A stretch of 64,000 nucleotides of DNA. Origin: Eutreptiella sp. 'Long Island Sound 2002'. Taxonomy: Eukaryota > Euglenozoa > Euglenophyceae > Eutreptiales > Eutreptiaceae. Positions 32,469-45,100 of the stretch are shown in pieces. The notes under the pieces are model-generated. The model made no database searches. It worked only from the letters and a program-made list of their open reading frames with translations, and had not been told where the DNA came from. A program made the translations under genes and the position numbers. Location: positions 62,001-126,000 of the forward strand of contig CAXIWF010000234.1 of the NCBI GenBank assembly GCA_964036045.1. The letters run 5' to 3'. Within the stretch, counting starts at the first letter, position 1. Every line of letters begins with the position of its first letter.

Positions 32469-32677
32469 GTTTTGAGGTGTGAGACCATCAGCAGTTAGAA
32501 ATTTCAGGGTCTGGGCACCTGTTTTGAGGTGTGAGACCATCAGCAGTTAGAAATTTGAGGGTCTGAGCACCTGTTTTGAGGTGTGAGACCATCAGCAGTT
32601 AGAAATTTCAGGGTCTGGGCACCTGTTTTGAGGTGTGAGACCATCAGCAGTCAGAAATTTCAGGGTCTGGGCACCGG

Positions 32678-35600
32678 TTTTGACGTGTGAGACCATCAGC
32701 AGTTGGAAATTTCAGGGTTTGGGCACCTGTTTTGAGGTGTGAGACCATCAGCAGTTAGAAATTTCAGGGTCTGGGCACCTGTTTTGAGGTGTGAGACCAT
32801 CAGCAGTTAGAAATTTCAGGGTCTGGGCACCTGTTTTGAGGTGTGAGACCATCAGCAGTTAGAAATTTCAGGGTCTGGGCACCTGTTTTGAGGTGTGAGA
32901 CCATCAGCAGTTAGAAATTTCAGGGTCTGGGCACCTGTTTTGAGGTGTGAGACCATCAGCAGTTAGAAATTTCAGGGTCTGGGCACCTGTTTTGAGGTGT
33001 GAGACCATCAACAGTTAGAAGTTTCAGGGTCTGGGCACCTGTTTTAAGGTGTGAGACCATAAGCAGTTATAAATTTCAGGGTCTGGGCACCTGTTTTGAG
33101 GTGTGAGACTATCAGCAGTTAGAAATCTCAGGGTTTGGGCACCTGTTTTGAGGTGTGAGACCATCAGCAGTTGGAAATTTCAGGGTCTGGGCACCTGTTT
33201 TGAGGTGTGAGACCATCAGCAGTTAGAAATTTCAGGGTCTGGGCACCTGTTTTGAGGTGTGAGACCATCAGCAGTTAGAAATTTGAGGGTCTGAGCACCT
33301 GTTTTGAGGTGTGAGACCATCAGCAGTTAGAAATTTCAGGATCTGGGCACCTGTTTTGAGGTGTGAGACCATCAGCAGTCAGAAATTTCAGGGTCTGGGC
33401 ACCGGTTTTGACGTGTGAGACCATCAGCAGTTGGAAATTTCAGGGTCTGGGCACCTGTTTTGAGGTGTGAGACCATCAGCAGTTAGAAATTTCAGGGTCT
33501 GGGCACCTGTTTTGAGGTGTGAGACCATCAGCAGTTAGAAATTTCAGGGTCTGGGCACCTGTTTTGAGGTGTGAGACCATCAGCAGTTAGAAATTTCAGG
33601 GTCTGGGCACCTGTTTTGAGGTGTGAGACCATCAGCAGTTAGAAATTTCAGGGTCTGAGCACCTGTTTTGAGGTGTGAGACCATCAGCAGTTAGAAATTT
33701 CAGGGTCTGGGCACCTGTTTTGAGGTGTGAGACCATCAACAGTTAGAAGTTTCAGGGTCTGGGCACCTGTTTTAAGGTGTGAGACCATAAGCAGTTATAA
33801 ATTTCAGGGTCTGGGCACCTGTTTTGAGGTGTGAGACCATCAACAGTTAGAAGTTTCAGGGTCTGGGCACCTGTTTTAAGGTGTGAGACCATAAGCAGTT
33901 ATAAATTTCAGGGTCTGGGCACCTGTTTTGAGGTGTGAGACCATCAACAGTTAGAAGTTTCAGGGTCTGGGCACCTGTTTTAAGGTGTGAGACCATAAGC
34001 AGTTAGAAATTTCAGGGTTTGGGCACCTGTTTTGAGGTGTGAGACCATCAGCAGTTGGAAATTTCAGGGTCTGGGCACCTGTTTTGAGGTGTGAGACCAT
34101 CAGCAGTTAGAAATTTCAGGGTCTGGGCACCTGTTTTGAGGTGTGAGACCATCAGCAGTTAGAAATTTGAGGGTCTGAGCACCTGTTTTGAGGTGTGAGA
34201 CCATCAGCAGTTAGAAATTTCAGGGTCTGGGCACCTGTTTTGAGGTGTGAGACCATCAGCAGTCAGAAATTTCAGGGTCTGGGCACCGGTTTTGACGTGT
34301 GAGACCATCAGCAGTTGGAAATTTCAGGGTTTGGGCACCTGTTTTGACGTGTGAGACCATCAGCAGTTAGAAATTTCAGGGTCCGGGCACCTGTTTTGAG
34401 GTGTGAGACCATCAGGAGTTAGAATATTCAGGGTCTGGGCACCTGTTTTGAGGTGTGAGACCATCAGCAGTTAGAAATTTCAGGGTTTGGGCACCTGTTT
34501 TGAGGTGTGAGACCATCAGCAGTTAGAAATTTCAGGGTCTGGGCACCTGTTTTGAGGTGTGAGACCATCAGCAGTTAGAAATTTCAGGGTCTGGGCACCT
34601 GTTTTGAGGTGTGAGACCATCAGCAGTTAGAAATTTCAGGGTCTGGGCACCTGTTTTGAGGTGTGAGACCATCAGCGGTTAGAAATTTCAGGGTCTGGGC
34701 ACCTGTTTTGAGGTGTGAGACCATCAGCAGTTAGAAATTTTAGGGTCTGGGCACCAGTTTTGAGGTGTGAGACCATCAGCAGTTAGAAATTTCAGGGTCT
34801 GGGCACCTGTTTTGAGGTGTGAGACCATCAGCAGTTAGAAAGTTCAGGGTCTGGGCACCTGTTTTGAGGTGTGAGACCATCAGGAGTTAGAAATTTCAGG
34901 GTCTGGGCACCAATTTTGAGGTGTGAGACCATCAGCAGTTAGAAATTTCAGAGTCTGGGCACCTGTTTTGAGGTTTGAGACCATTAGGAGTTAGAAATTT
35001 CAGGGTCCGGGCACCTGTTTTGAGGTGTGAGACCATCAGCAGTTAGAACTTTCAGGGTTTGGGCACCTGTTTTGAGGTGTGAGACCATCAGCAGTTAGAA
35101 ATTTCAGGGTCTGGGCACCTGTTTTGAGGTGTGAGACCATCAGCAGTTCGAAATTTCAGGGTCTGGGCACTTGTTTTGAGGTGTGAGACCATCAGCAGTT
35201 AGAAATTTCAGGGTCTGGGCACCTGTTTTGAGGTGTGAGACCATCAGGAGTTAGAAATTTCAGGGTCTGGGGACCTGTTTGGAGGTGTGAGACCATCGAC
35301 AGTTAGAAATTTCAGGGTCTGGGCACCTGTTTTGAGGTGTGAGACCATCAGCAGTTAGAAATTTCAGGGTCTGGGCACCTGTTTTAAGGTGTGAGACCAT
35401 AAGCAGTTATAAATTTCAGGGTCTGGGCACCTGTTTTGAGGTGTGAGACCATCAGCAGTTAGAAATCTCAGGGTTTGGGCACCTGTTTTGAGGTGTGAGA
35501 CCATCAGCAGTTGGAAATTTCAGGGTCTGGGCACCTGTTTTGAGGTGTGAGACCATCAGCAGTTAGAAATTTGAGGGTCTGAGCACCTGTTTTGAGGTGT

Positions 35601-37150
35601 GAGACCATCAGCAGTTAGAAATTTCAGGGTCTGGGCACCTGTTTTGAGGTGTGAGACCATCAGCAGTCAGAAATTTCAGGGTCTGGGCACCGGTTTTGAC
35701 GTGTGAGACCATCAGCAGTTGGAAATTTCAGGGTTTGGGCACCTGTTTTGAGGTGTGAGACCATCAGCAGTTAGAAATTTCAGGGTCTGGGCACCTGTTT
35801 TGAGGTGTGAGACCATCAGCAGTTAGAAATTTCAGGGTCTGGGCACCTGTTTTGAGGTGTGAGACCATCAGCAGTTAGAAATTTCAGGGTCTGGGCACCT
35901 GTTTTGAGGTGTGAGACCATCAGCAGTTAGAAATTTCAGGGTCTGGGCACCTGTTTTGAGGTGTGAGACCATCAGCAGTTAGAAATTTCAGGGTCTGGGC
36001 ACCTGTTTTGAGGTGTGAGACCATCAACAGTTAGAAGTTTCAGGGTCTGGGCACCTGTTTTAAGGTGTGAGACCATAAGCAGTTATAAATTTCAGGGTCT
36101 GGGCACCTGTTTTGAGGTGTGAGACTATCAGCAGTTAGAAATCTCAGGGTTTGGGCACCTGTTTTGAGGTGTGAGACCATCAGCAGTTGGAAATTTCAGG
36201 GTCTGGGCACCTGTTTTGAGGTGTGAGACCATCAGCAGTTAGAAATTTCAGGGTCTGGGCACCTGTTTTGAGGTGTGAGACCATCAGCAGTTAGAAATTT
36301 GAGGGTCTGAGCACCTGTTTTGAGGTGTGAGACCATCAGCAGTTAGAAATTTCAGGGTCTGGGCACCTGTTTTGAGGTGTGAGACCATCAGCAGTCAGAA
36401 ATTTCAGGGTCTGGGCACCGGTTTTGACGTGTGAGACCATCAGCAGTTGGAAATTTCAGGGTTTGGGCACCTGTTTTGACGTGTGAGACCATCAGCAGTT
36501 AGAAATTTCAGGGTCCGGGCACCTGTTTTGAGGTTTGAGACCATCAGGAGTTAGAATATTCAGGGTCTGGGCACCTGTTTTGAGGTGTGAGACCATCAGC
36601 AGTTAGAAATTTCAGGGTTTGGGCACCTGTTTTGAGGTGTGAGACCATCAGCAGTTAGAAATTTCAGGGTCTGGGCACCTGTTTTGAGGTGTGAGACCAT
36701 CAGCAGTTAGAAATTTCAGGGTCTGGGCACCTGTTTTGAGGTGTGAGACCATCAGCAGTTAGAAATTTCAGGGTCTGGGCACCTGTTTTGAGGTGTGAGA
36801 CCATCAGCGGTTAGAAATTTCAGGGTCTGGGCACCTGTTTTGAGGTGTGAGACCATCAGCAGTTAGAAATTTTAGGGTCTGGGCACCAGTTTTGAGGTGT
36901 GAGACCATCAGCAGTTAGAAATTTCAGGGTCTGGGCACCTGTTTTGAGGTGTGAGACCATCAGCAGTTAGAAAGTTCAGGGTCTGGGCACCTGTTTTGAG
37001 GTGTGAGACCATCAGCAGTTAGAAATTTCAGGGTCTGGGCACCTATTTTGAGGTGTGAGACCATCAGCAGTTAGAAATTTCAGAGTCTGGGCACCTGTTT
37101 TGAGGTTTGAGACCATTAGGAGTTAGAAATTTCAGGGTCCGGGCACCTGT
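32678..37150 (+). repeat. Higher-order repeats in block B (14-, 17-, 27- and 58-unit spacings)
   Basis: The TTTTGACGTG variant (after CACCGG) occurs at 32678, 33406, 34290, 35694 and 36422, steps of 14, 17, 27 and 14 units. The GTGTGAGACT variant is at 33101 and 36117, 58 units apart (14+17+27). The same TTTTGACGTG variant is at 28111 in block A. Confidence 0.78.
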
Positions 37151-39599
37151 TTTGAGGTGTGAGACCATCAGCAGTTAGAACTTTCAGGGTTTGGGCACCT
37201 GTTTTGAGGTGTGAGACCATCAGCAGGTAGAAATTTCAGGGTCTGGGCACCTGTTTTGAGGTGTGAGACCATCAGCAGTTAGAAATTTCAGGGTCTCGGC
37301 ACCTGTTTTGAGGTGTGAGACCATCAGGAGCTAGAAATTTCAGGGTCTGGGCACCTGTTTTGAGGTGTGAGACCATCAGCAGTTAGAAATTTCAAGGTGT
37401 GGGCACCTGTTTTGAGGTGTGAGACCATCAGCAGTTAGAAATTTCAGGGTCTGGGCACCTGTTTTGAGGTGTGAGACCATCAGCAGTTAGAAAGTTCAGG
37501 GTCTGGGCACCTGTTTTGAGGTGTGAGACCATCAGCAGTTAGAAATTTCAGGGTCTGGGCACTTGTTTTGAGGTGTGAGACCATCAGCAGTTAGAAAGTT
37601 CAGGGTCTGGGCACTTGTTTTGAGGTGTGAGACCATCAGGAGTTAGAAATTTCAGGGTCTGGGGACCTGTTTGGAGGTGTGAGACCATCAGCAGTTAGAA
37701 ATTTCAGGGTCTGGGCACCTGTTTTGAGGTGTGAGACCATCAGCAGTTAGAAATTTCAGGGTCTGGGCACCTGTTTTAAGGTGTGAGACCATAGACAGTT
37801 AGAAATTTCAGGGTCTGGGCACCTGTTTTGAGGTCTGAGACCATCAGCAGTTAGCAATTTCAGGGTCTGGGCACCTGTTTTGAGGTGTGAGACCATCAGC
37901 AGTTAGAAATTTCAGGATCTGGGCACCTGTTTTGAGGTGTGAGACCATCAGCAGTTAGAAATTTCAGGGTCCGGGCACCTGTTTTGAGGTTTGAGACCAT
38001 CAGGAGTTAGAAATTTCAGGGTCTGGGCACCTGTTTTGAGGTGTGAGACCATCAGCAGTTAGAAATTTCAGGGTTTGGGCACCTGTTTTGAGGTGTGAGA
38101 CCATCAGCAGTTAGAAATTTCAGGGTCTGGGCACCTGTTTTGAGGTGTGAGACCATCAGCAGTTAAAAATTTCAGGGTTTGGGCACCTGTTTTGAGGTGT
38201 GAGACCATCAGCAGTTAGAAATTTCAGGGTATGGGCACCTGTTTTGAGGTGTGAGACCATCAGCAGTTAGAAATTTCAGGGTATGGGCACCTGTTCTGAG
38301 GTGTGAGACCATCAGCAGTTAGAAATTTCAGGGTCCGGGCACCTGTTTTGAGGTGTGAGACCATCAGCAGTTAGAAATTTCAGGATCTGGGCACCTGTTT
38401 TGAGGTTTGAGACCATCAGGAGTTAGAAATTTCAGGGTCTGGGCACCTGTTTTGAGGTGTGAGACCATCAGCAGTTAGAAATTTCAGGGTTTGGGCACCT
38501 GTTTTGAGGTGTGAGACCATCAGCAGTTAGAAATTTCAGGGTATGGGCACCTGTTTTGAGGTGTGAGACCATCAGCAGTTAGAAATTTCAGGGTCTGGGC
38601 ACCTGTTTTGGGGTGTGAGACCATCAGCAGTCCGAAATTTCAGGGTCTGGGCACCAGTTTTGAGGTGTGAGACCATCAGCAGTTAGAAATTTTAGGGTCT
38701 GGGCACATTTTTTGAGGTGTGAGACCATCAGCAGTTAGAAATTTCAGGGTCCGGGCACCTGTTTTGAGGTTTGAGACCATCAGGAGTTAGAAATTTCAGG
38801 GTCTGGGCACCTGTTTTGAGGTGTGAGACCATCAGCAGTTAGAAATTTCAGGGTTTGGGCACCTGTTTTGAGGTGTGAGACCATCAGCAGTTAGAAATTT
38901 CAGGGTATGGGCACCTGTTTTGAGGTGTGAGACCATCAGCAGTTAGAAATTTCAGGGTCTGGGCACCTGTTTTGGGGTGTGAGACCATCAGCAGTCCGAA
39001 ATTTCAGGGTCTGGGCACCAGTTTTGAGGTGTGAGACCATCAGCAGTTAGAAATTTTAGGGTCTGGGCACCTTTTTTGAGGTGTGAGACCATCAGCAGTT
39101 AGCAATTTCAGGGTCTGGGCACCTGTTTTGAGGTGTGAGACCATCAGCAGTTAGAAATTTCAGAGTCTGGGCACCTGTTTTGACGTGTGAGACCATCAGC
39201 AGTTAGAAATTTCAGGGTTTGGGCACCTGTTTTGAGGTGTGAGACCATCAGCAGTTAGAAATTTCAGGGTTTGGGCACCTGTTTTGAGGTGTGAGACCAT
39301 CAGCAGTTAGAAATTTCAGGGTTTGGGCACCTGTTTTGAGGTGTGAGACCATCAGCAGTTAGAAATTTCAGGGTCTGGGCACTTGTTTTGAGGTGTGAGA
39401 CCATCAGCAGTTAGAAATTTCAGGGTCTGGGCACCTGTTTTGAGGTGTGAGACCATCAGCAGTTAGAAATTTCAGGGTCTGGGCACCTGTTTTGAGGTGT
39501 GAGACCATCAGCAGTTAGAAATTTCAGGGTCTGGGCACCGGTTTTGAGGTGTGAGACCATTAGCAGTTAGAAATTTCAGGGTTTGGGCACCTGTTTTGA

Positions 39600-39700
39600 G
39601 GTGTGAGACCATCAGCAGCTAGAAATTTCAGGGTCTGGGCACCTGTTTGCAAAACAGGTGCCCAGACCCTGAAATATCTAACTGCTGATGGTCTCACACC
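39600..39700. repeat. Inversion junction: near-perfect palindrome where the satellite flips
   Basis: Plus-oriented units end with CACCTGTTTG at 39649 and minus-oriented units begin with CAAAACAGGTG at 39650. The arms pair almost perfectly for about 49 bases each (AAACAGGTGCCCAGACCC on the right against its reverse complement on the left), with two mismatches in that span. The left side stops at unit position 31 and the right starts at the complement of position 32, so there is no inserted and no missing base. This is the loop of the hairpin that single units can form. Confidence 0.9.
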
Positions 39701-42140
39701 TCAAAACAGGTGCCCAGACCCTGAAATTTCTAACTGCTGATGGTCTCACACCTCAAAACAGGTGCCCAGAGCCTGAAATTTCTAACTGCTGTTGGTCTCA
39801 AACCTCAAAACAGGTGCCCAGACCCTGAAATTTCTAACTGCTGATGGTCTCACACCTCAAAACAGGTGCCCAGACCCTGAAATTTCTAACCGCTGATGGT
39901 CTCACACCTCAAAACAGGTGCCCAGACCCTGAAATTTCTAAATGCTGATGGTCTCACACCTCAAAACAGGTGCCCAGACCCTGAAATTTCTAACTGCTGA
40001 TGGTCTCACACCTCAAAACAGGTGCCCAGACCCTAAAATTTCTAACTGCTGATGGTCTCACACCTGAAAACAGGTGCCCAGACCCTGAAATTTCTAACTG
40101 CTGATGGTCTCACACCTCAAAACAGGTGCCCAGACCCTGAAATTTCTAACTGCTGGTGGTCTCACACCTCAAAACAGGTGCCCAGACCCTGAAATTTCTA
40201 ACTGCTGATGGTCTCACACCTCAAAACAGGTGCCCAGACCCTGAAATTTCTAACTGCTGATGGTCTCACACCTCAAAACAGGTGCCCAGACCCTGAAATT
40301 TCTAACTGCTGATGGTCTCACACCTGAAAACAGGTGCCCAGACCCTGAAATTTCTAACTGCTGATGGTCTCACACCTCAAAACAGGTGCCCAGACCCTGA
40401 AATTTCTAACTGCTGATGGTCTCACACCTCAAAACAGGTGCCCAGACCCTGAAATTTCTAACTGCTGATGGTCTCACACCTCAAAACAGGTGCCCAGACC
40501 TTGAAATTTCTAACTGCTGATGGTCTCACACCTCAAAACAGGTACCCAGACCCTGAAATTTCTAACTGCTGATGGTCTCACACCTCAAAACAGGTGCCCA
40601 GACCCTGAAATTTCTAACTGCTGATGGTCTCACACCTGAAAACAGGTGCCCAGACCCTGAAATTTCTAACTGCTGATGGTCTCACACCTCAAAACAGGTG
40701 CCCAGACCCTGAAATTTCTAACTCCTGATGGTCTCACACCTCAAAACAGGTGCCCAGACCCTGAAATTTCTAACTGCTGATGGTCTCACACCTCAAAACA
40801 GGTGCCCAGACCCTGAAATTTCTAACTGCTGATGGTCTCACACCTCAAAACAGGTGCCCAGAGCCTGAAATTTCTAACTGCTGATGGTCTCAAACCTCAA
40901 AACAGGTGCCCAGACCCTGAAATTTCTAACTGCTGATGGTCTCACACCTCAAAACAGGTGCCCAGACCTTGAAATTTCTAACTGCTGATGGTCTCACACC
41001 TCAAAACAGGAGCCCAGACCTTGAAATTTCTAACTGCTGATGGTCTCACACCTCAAAACAGGTGCCCAGACCTTGAAATTTCTAACTGCTGATGGTCTCA
41101 CACCTCAAAACAGGTGCCCAGACCCTGAAATTTCTAACTGCTGATGGTCTCACACCTCCAAACAGGTGCCCAGACCCTGAAATTTCTAACTGCTGATGGT
41201 CTCACACCTCAAAACAGGTGCCCAGACCCTGAAATTTCTAACTCCTGATGGTCTCACACCTCAAAACAGGTGCCCAAACCCTGAAATTTCAAACTGCTGA
41301 TGGTCTCACACCCCAAAACAGGTGCCCAGACCCCGAAAATTCCAACTGCTGATGGTCTCACACCTCAAAACAGGTGCCCATACCCTGAAATTTCTAACTG
41401 CTGATGGTCTCACACCTCAAAGCAGGTGCCCAGACCCTACAATTTCTAACTGCTGATGGTCTCACACCCCAAAACAGGCGCCCAGACCCTGAAACTTCTA
41501 ACTGTTGATGGTCTCACACCTCAAAACAGGTGCCTAGACCCTGAATTTCTAACTGCTGATGGTCTCACACCTCAAAACAGGTGCCCAGACCCTGAAATTT
41601 CTAACTGCTGATGGTCTCACACCTCAAAACAGGTGCCCAGACCCTGAAATTTCTAACTGCTGATGGTCTCAAACCTCAAAACAGGTGCCCAGACCTTGAA
41701 ATTTGTAACTGCTGATGGTCTCACACCTCAAAACAGGTACCCAGACCCTGAAATTTCTAACTGTTGATGGTCTCACACCTCAAAACAGGTGCCCAGACCC
41801 TGAAATTTCTAACTCCTGATGGTCTCACACCTCAAAACAGGTACCCAGACCCTGAAATTTCTAACTGCTGATGGTCTCACACCTCAAAACAGGTGCCCAG
41901 ACCCTGAAATTTCTAACTGCTGATGGTCTCAAACCTCAAAACAGGTGCCCAGACCTTGAAATTTCTAACTGCTGATGGTCTCACACCTCAAAACAGGTGC
42001 CCAGACCTTGAAATTTCTAACTGCTGATGGTCTCACACCTCAAAACAGGTACCCAGACCCTGAAATTTCTAACTGTTGATGGTCTCACACCTCAAAACAT
42101 GTGCCCAGACCCTGAAATTTCTAACTGCTGATGGTCTCAC

Positions 42141-45100
42141 ACATCCAAACCGGTGCCCAGACCCTGAAATTTCTAGCTGCTGATGGTCTCACACCTCAAA
42201 ACAGGTGCCCAGACCCTGAAATTTCTAACTGCTGATGGTCTCACACCTCAAAACAGGTGCCCAGACCCTGAAATTTCTAACTGCTGATGGTCTCACACCT
42301 CAAAACAGGTGCCCAGACCCTGAAATTTCTAACTGCTGATGGTCTCACACCTCAAAACAGGTGCCCAGACCCTGAAATTTCTAACTGCTGATGGTCTCAC
42401 ACCTGAAAACAGGTGCCCAGACCCTGAAATTTCTAACTGCTGATGGTCTCACACCTCAAAACAGGTGCCCAGACCCTGAAATTTCTAACTCCTGATGGTC
42501 TCACACCTCAAAACAGGTGCCTAGACCCTGAAATTTCTAACTGCTGATGGTCTCACACCTCAAAACAGGTGCCCAGACCCTGAAATTTCTAACTGCTGAT
42601 GGTCTCACACCTCAAAACAGGTGCCCAGAGCCTGAAATTTCTAACTGCTGATGGTCTCAAACCTCAAAACAGGTGCCCATACCCTGAAATTTCTAACTGC
42701 TGATGGTCTCACACCTCAAAACAGGTGCCCAGACCTTGAAATTTCTAACTGCTGATGGTCTCACACCTCAAAACAGGAGCCCAGACCTTGCAATTTCTAA
42801 CTGCTGATGGTCTCACACCTCAAAACAGGTGCCCAGACCTTGAAATTTCTAACTGCTGATGGTCTCACACCTCAAAACAGGTGCCCAGACCCTGAAATTT
42901 CTAACTGCTGATGGTCTCACACCTCCAAACAGGTGCCCAGACCCTGAAATTTCTAACTGCTGATGGTCTCACACCTCAAAACAGGTGCCCAGACCCTGAA
43001 ATTTCTAACTCCTGATGGTCTCACACCTCAAAACAGGTGCCCAAACCCTGAAATTTCTAACTGCTGATGGTCTCACACCCCAAAACAGGTGCCCAGACCC
43101 CGAAAATTCCAACTGCTGATGGTCTCACACCTCAAAACAGGTGCCCATACCCTGAAACTTCTAACTGTTGATGGTCTCACACCTCAAAACAGGTGCCTAG
43201 ACCCTGAATTTCTAACTGCTGATGGTCTCACACCTCAAAACAGGTGCCCAGACCCTGAAATTTCTAACTGCTGATGGTCTCACACCTCAAAACAGGTGCC
43301 CAGACCCTGAAATTTCTAACTGCTGATGGTCTCAAACCTCAAAACAAGTGCCCAGACCTTGAAATTTCTAACTGCTGATGGTCTCACACCTCAAAACAGG
43401 TGCCCAGACCCTGAAATTTCAAACTGCTGATGGTCTCACACCCCAAAACAGGTGCCCAGACCCCGAAAATTCCAACTGCTGATGGTCTCACACCTCAAAA
43501 CAGGTGCCCATACCCTGAAATTTCTAACTGCTGATGGTCTCACACCTCAAAGCAGGTGCCCAGACCCTACAATTTCTAACTGCTGATGGTCTCACACCCC
43601 AAAACAGGCGCCCAGACCCTGAAACTTCTAACTGTTGATGGTCTCACACCTCAAAACAGGTGCCTAGACCCTGAATTTCTAACTGCTGATGGTCTCACAC
43701 CTCAAAACAGGTGCCCAGACCCTGAAATTTCTAACTGCTGATGGTCTCACACCTCAAAACAGGTGCCCAGACCCTGAAATTTCTAACTGCTGATGGTCTC
43801 AAACCTCAAAACAGGTGCCCAGACCTTGAAATTTCTAACTGCTGATGGTCTCACACCTCAAAACAGGTACCCAGACCCTGAAATTTCTAACTGTTGATGG
43901 TCTCACACCTCAAAACAGGTGCCCAGACCCTGAAATTTCTAACTCCTGATGGTCTCACACCTCAAAACAGGTACCCAGACCCTGAAATTTCTAACTGCTG
44001 ATGGTCTCACACCTCAAAACAGGTGCCCAGACCCTGAAATTTCTAACTGCTGATGGTCTCAAACCTCAAAACAGGTGCCCAGACCTTGAAATTTCTAACT
44101 GCTGATGGTCTCACACCTCAAAACAGGTGCCCAGACCTTGAAATTTCTAACTGCTGATGGTCTCACACCTCAAAACAGGTACCCAGACCCTGAAATTTCT
44201 AACTGTTGATGGTCTCACACCTCAAAACATGTGCCCAGACCCTGAAATTTCTAACTGCTGATGGTCTCACACATCCAAACCGGTGCCCAGACCCTGAAAT
44301 TTCTAGCTGCTGATGGTCTCACACCTCAAAACAGGTGCCCAGACCCTGAAATTTCTAACTGCTGATGGTCTCACACCTCAAAACAGGTGCCCAGATCTTG
44401 AAATTTCTAACTGCTGATGGTCTCACACCTCAAAACAGGTGCCCAGACCCTGAAATTTCTAACTGCTGATGGTCTCACACCTCAAAACAGGTGCCCAGAC
44501 CCTGAAATTTCTAACTGCTGATGGTCTCACACCTGAAAACAGGTGCCCAGACCCTGAAATTTCTAACTGCTGATGGTCTCACACCTCAAAACAGGTGCCC
44601 AGACCCTGAAATTTCTAACTCCTGATGGTCTCACACCTCAAAACAGGTGCCTAGACCCTGAAATTTCTAACTGCTGATGGTCTCACACCTCAAAACAGGT
44701 GCCCAGACCCTGAAATTTCTAACTGCTGATGGTCTCACACCTCAAAACAGGTGCCCAGAGCCTGAAATTTCTAACTGCTGATGGTCTCAAACCTCAAAAC
44801 AGGTGCCCATACCCTGAAATTTCTAACTGCTGATGGTCTCACACCTCAAAACAGGTGCCCAGACCTTGAAATTTCTAACTGCTGATGGTCTCACACCTCA
44901 AAACAGGAGCCCAGACCTTGAAATTTCTAACTGCTGATGGTCTCACACCTCAAAACAGGTGCCCAGACCTTGAAATTTCTAACTGCTGATGGTCTCACAC
45001 CTCAAAACAGGTGCCCAGACCCTGAAATTTCTAACTGCTGATGGTCTCACACCTCCAAACAGGTGCCCAGACCCTGAAATTTCTAACTGCTGATGGTCTC

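Larger units (their letters stand above)
32463..39649 (+). repeat. 52-bp satellite array, block B, plus orientation (about 138 units)
   Basis: Continuation of block A beyond the hAT element. Unit order at the start matches the order seen after the empty site at 27.9 kb. From 32468 to 39644 the distance is exactly 138 x 52, so no net insertion or deletion has occurred. The block ends abruptly at unit position 31, where the array orientation flips. Confidence 0.97.

Noticed and set aside
32600-36500. Compensatory base changes supporting a functional RNA hairpin
   Set aside because: The CACCGG...GACGTG variants lose pairs on both sides without restoring any, so no covariation was seen.
39600-39700. 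Reading the junction as a transposon terminal inverted repeat
   Set aside because: Both arms are ordinary satellite units and the order of variants is not mirrored around the point, so no discrete element is bounded by it.
43089-43274. 61-codon open frame inside the inverted satellite
   Set aside because: It exists only because local substitutions remove stops; the unit length is not divisible by three and neighbouring units have stops in every frame.
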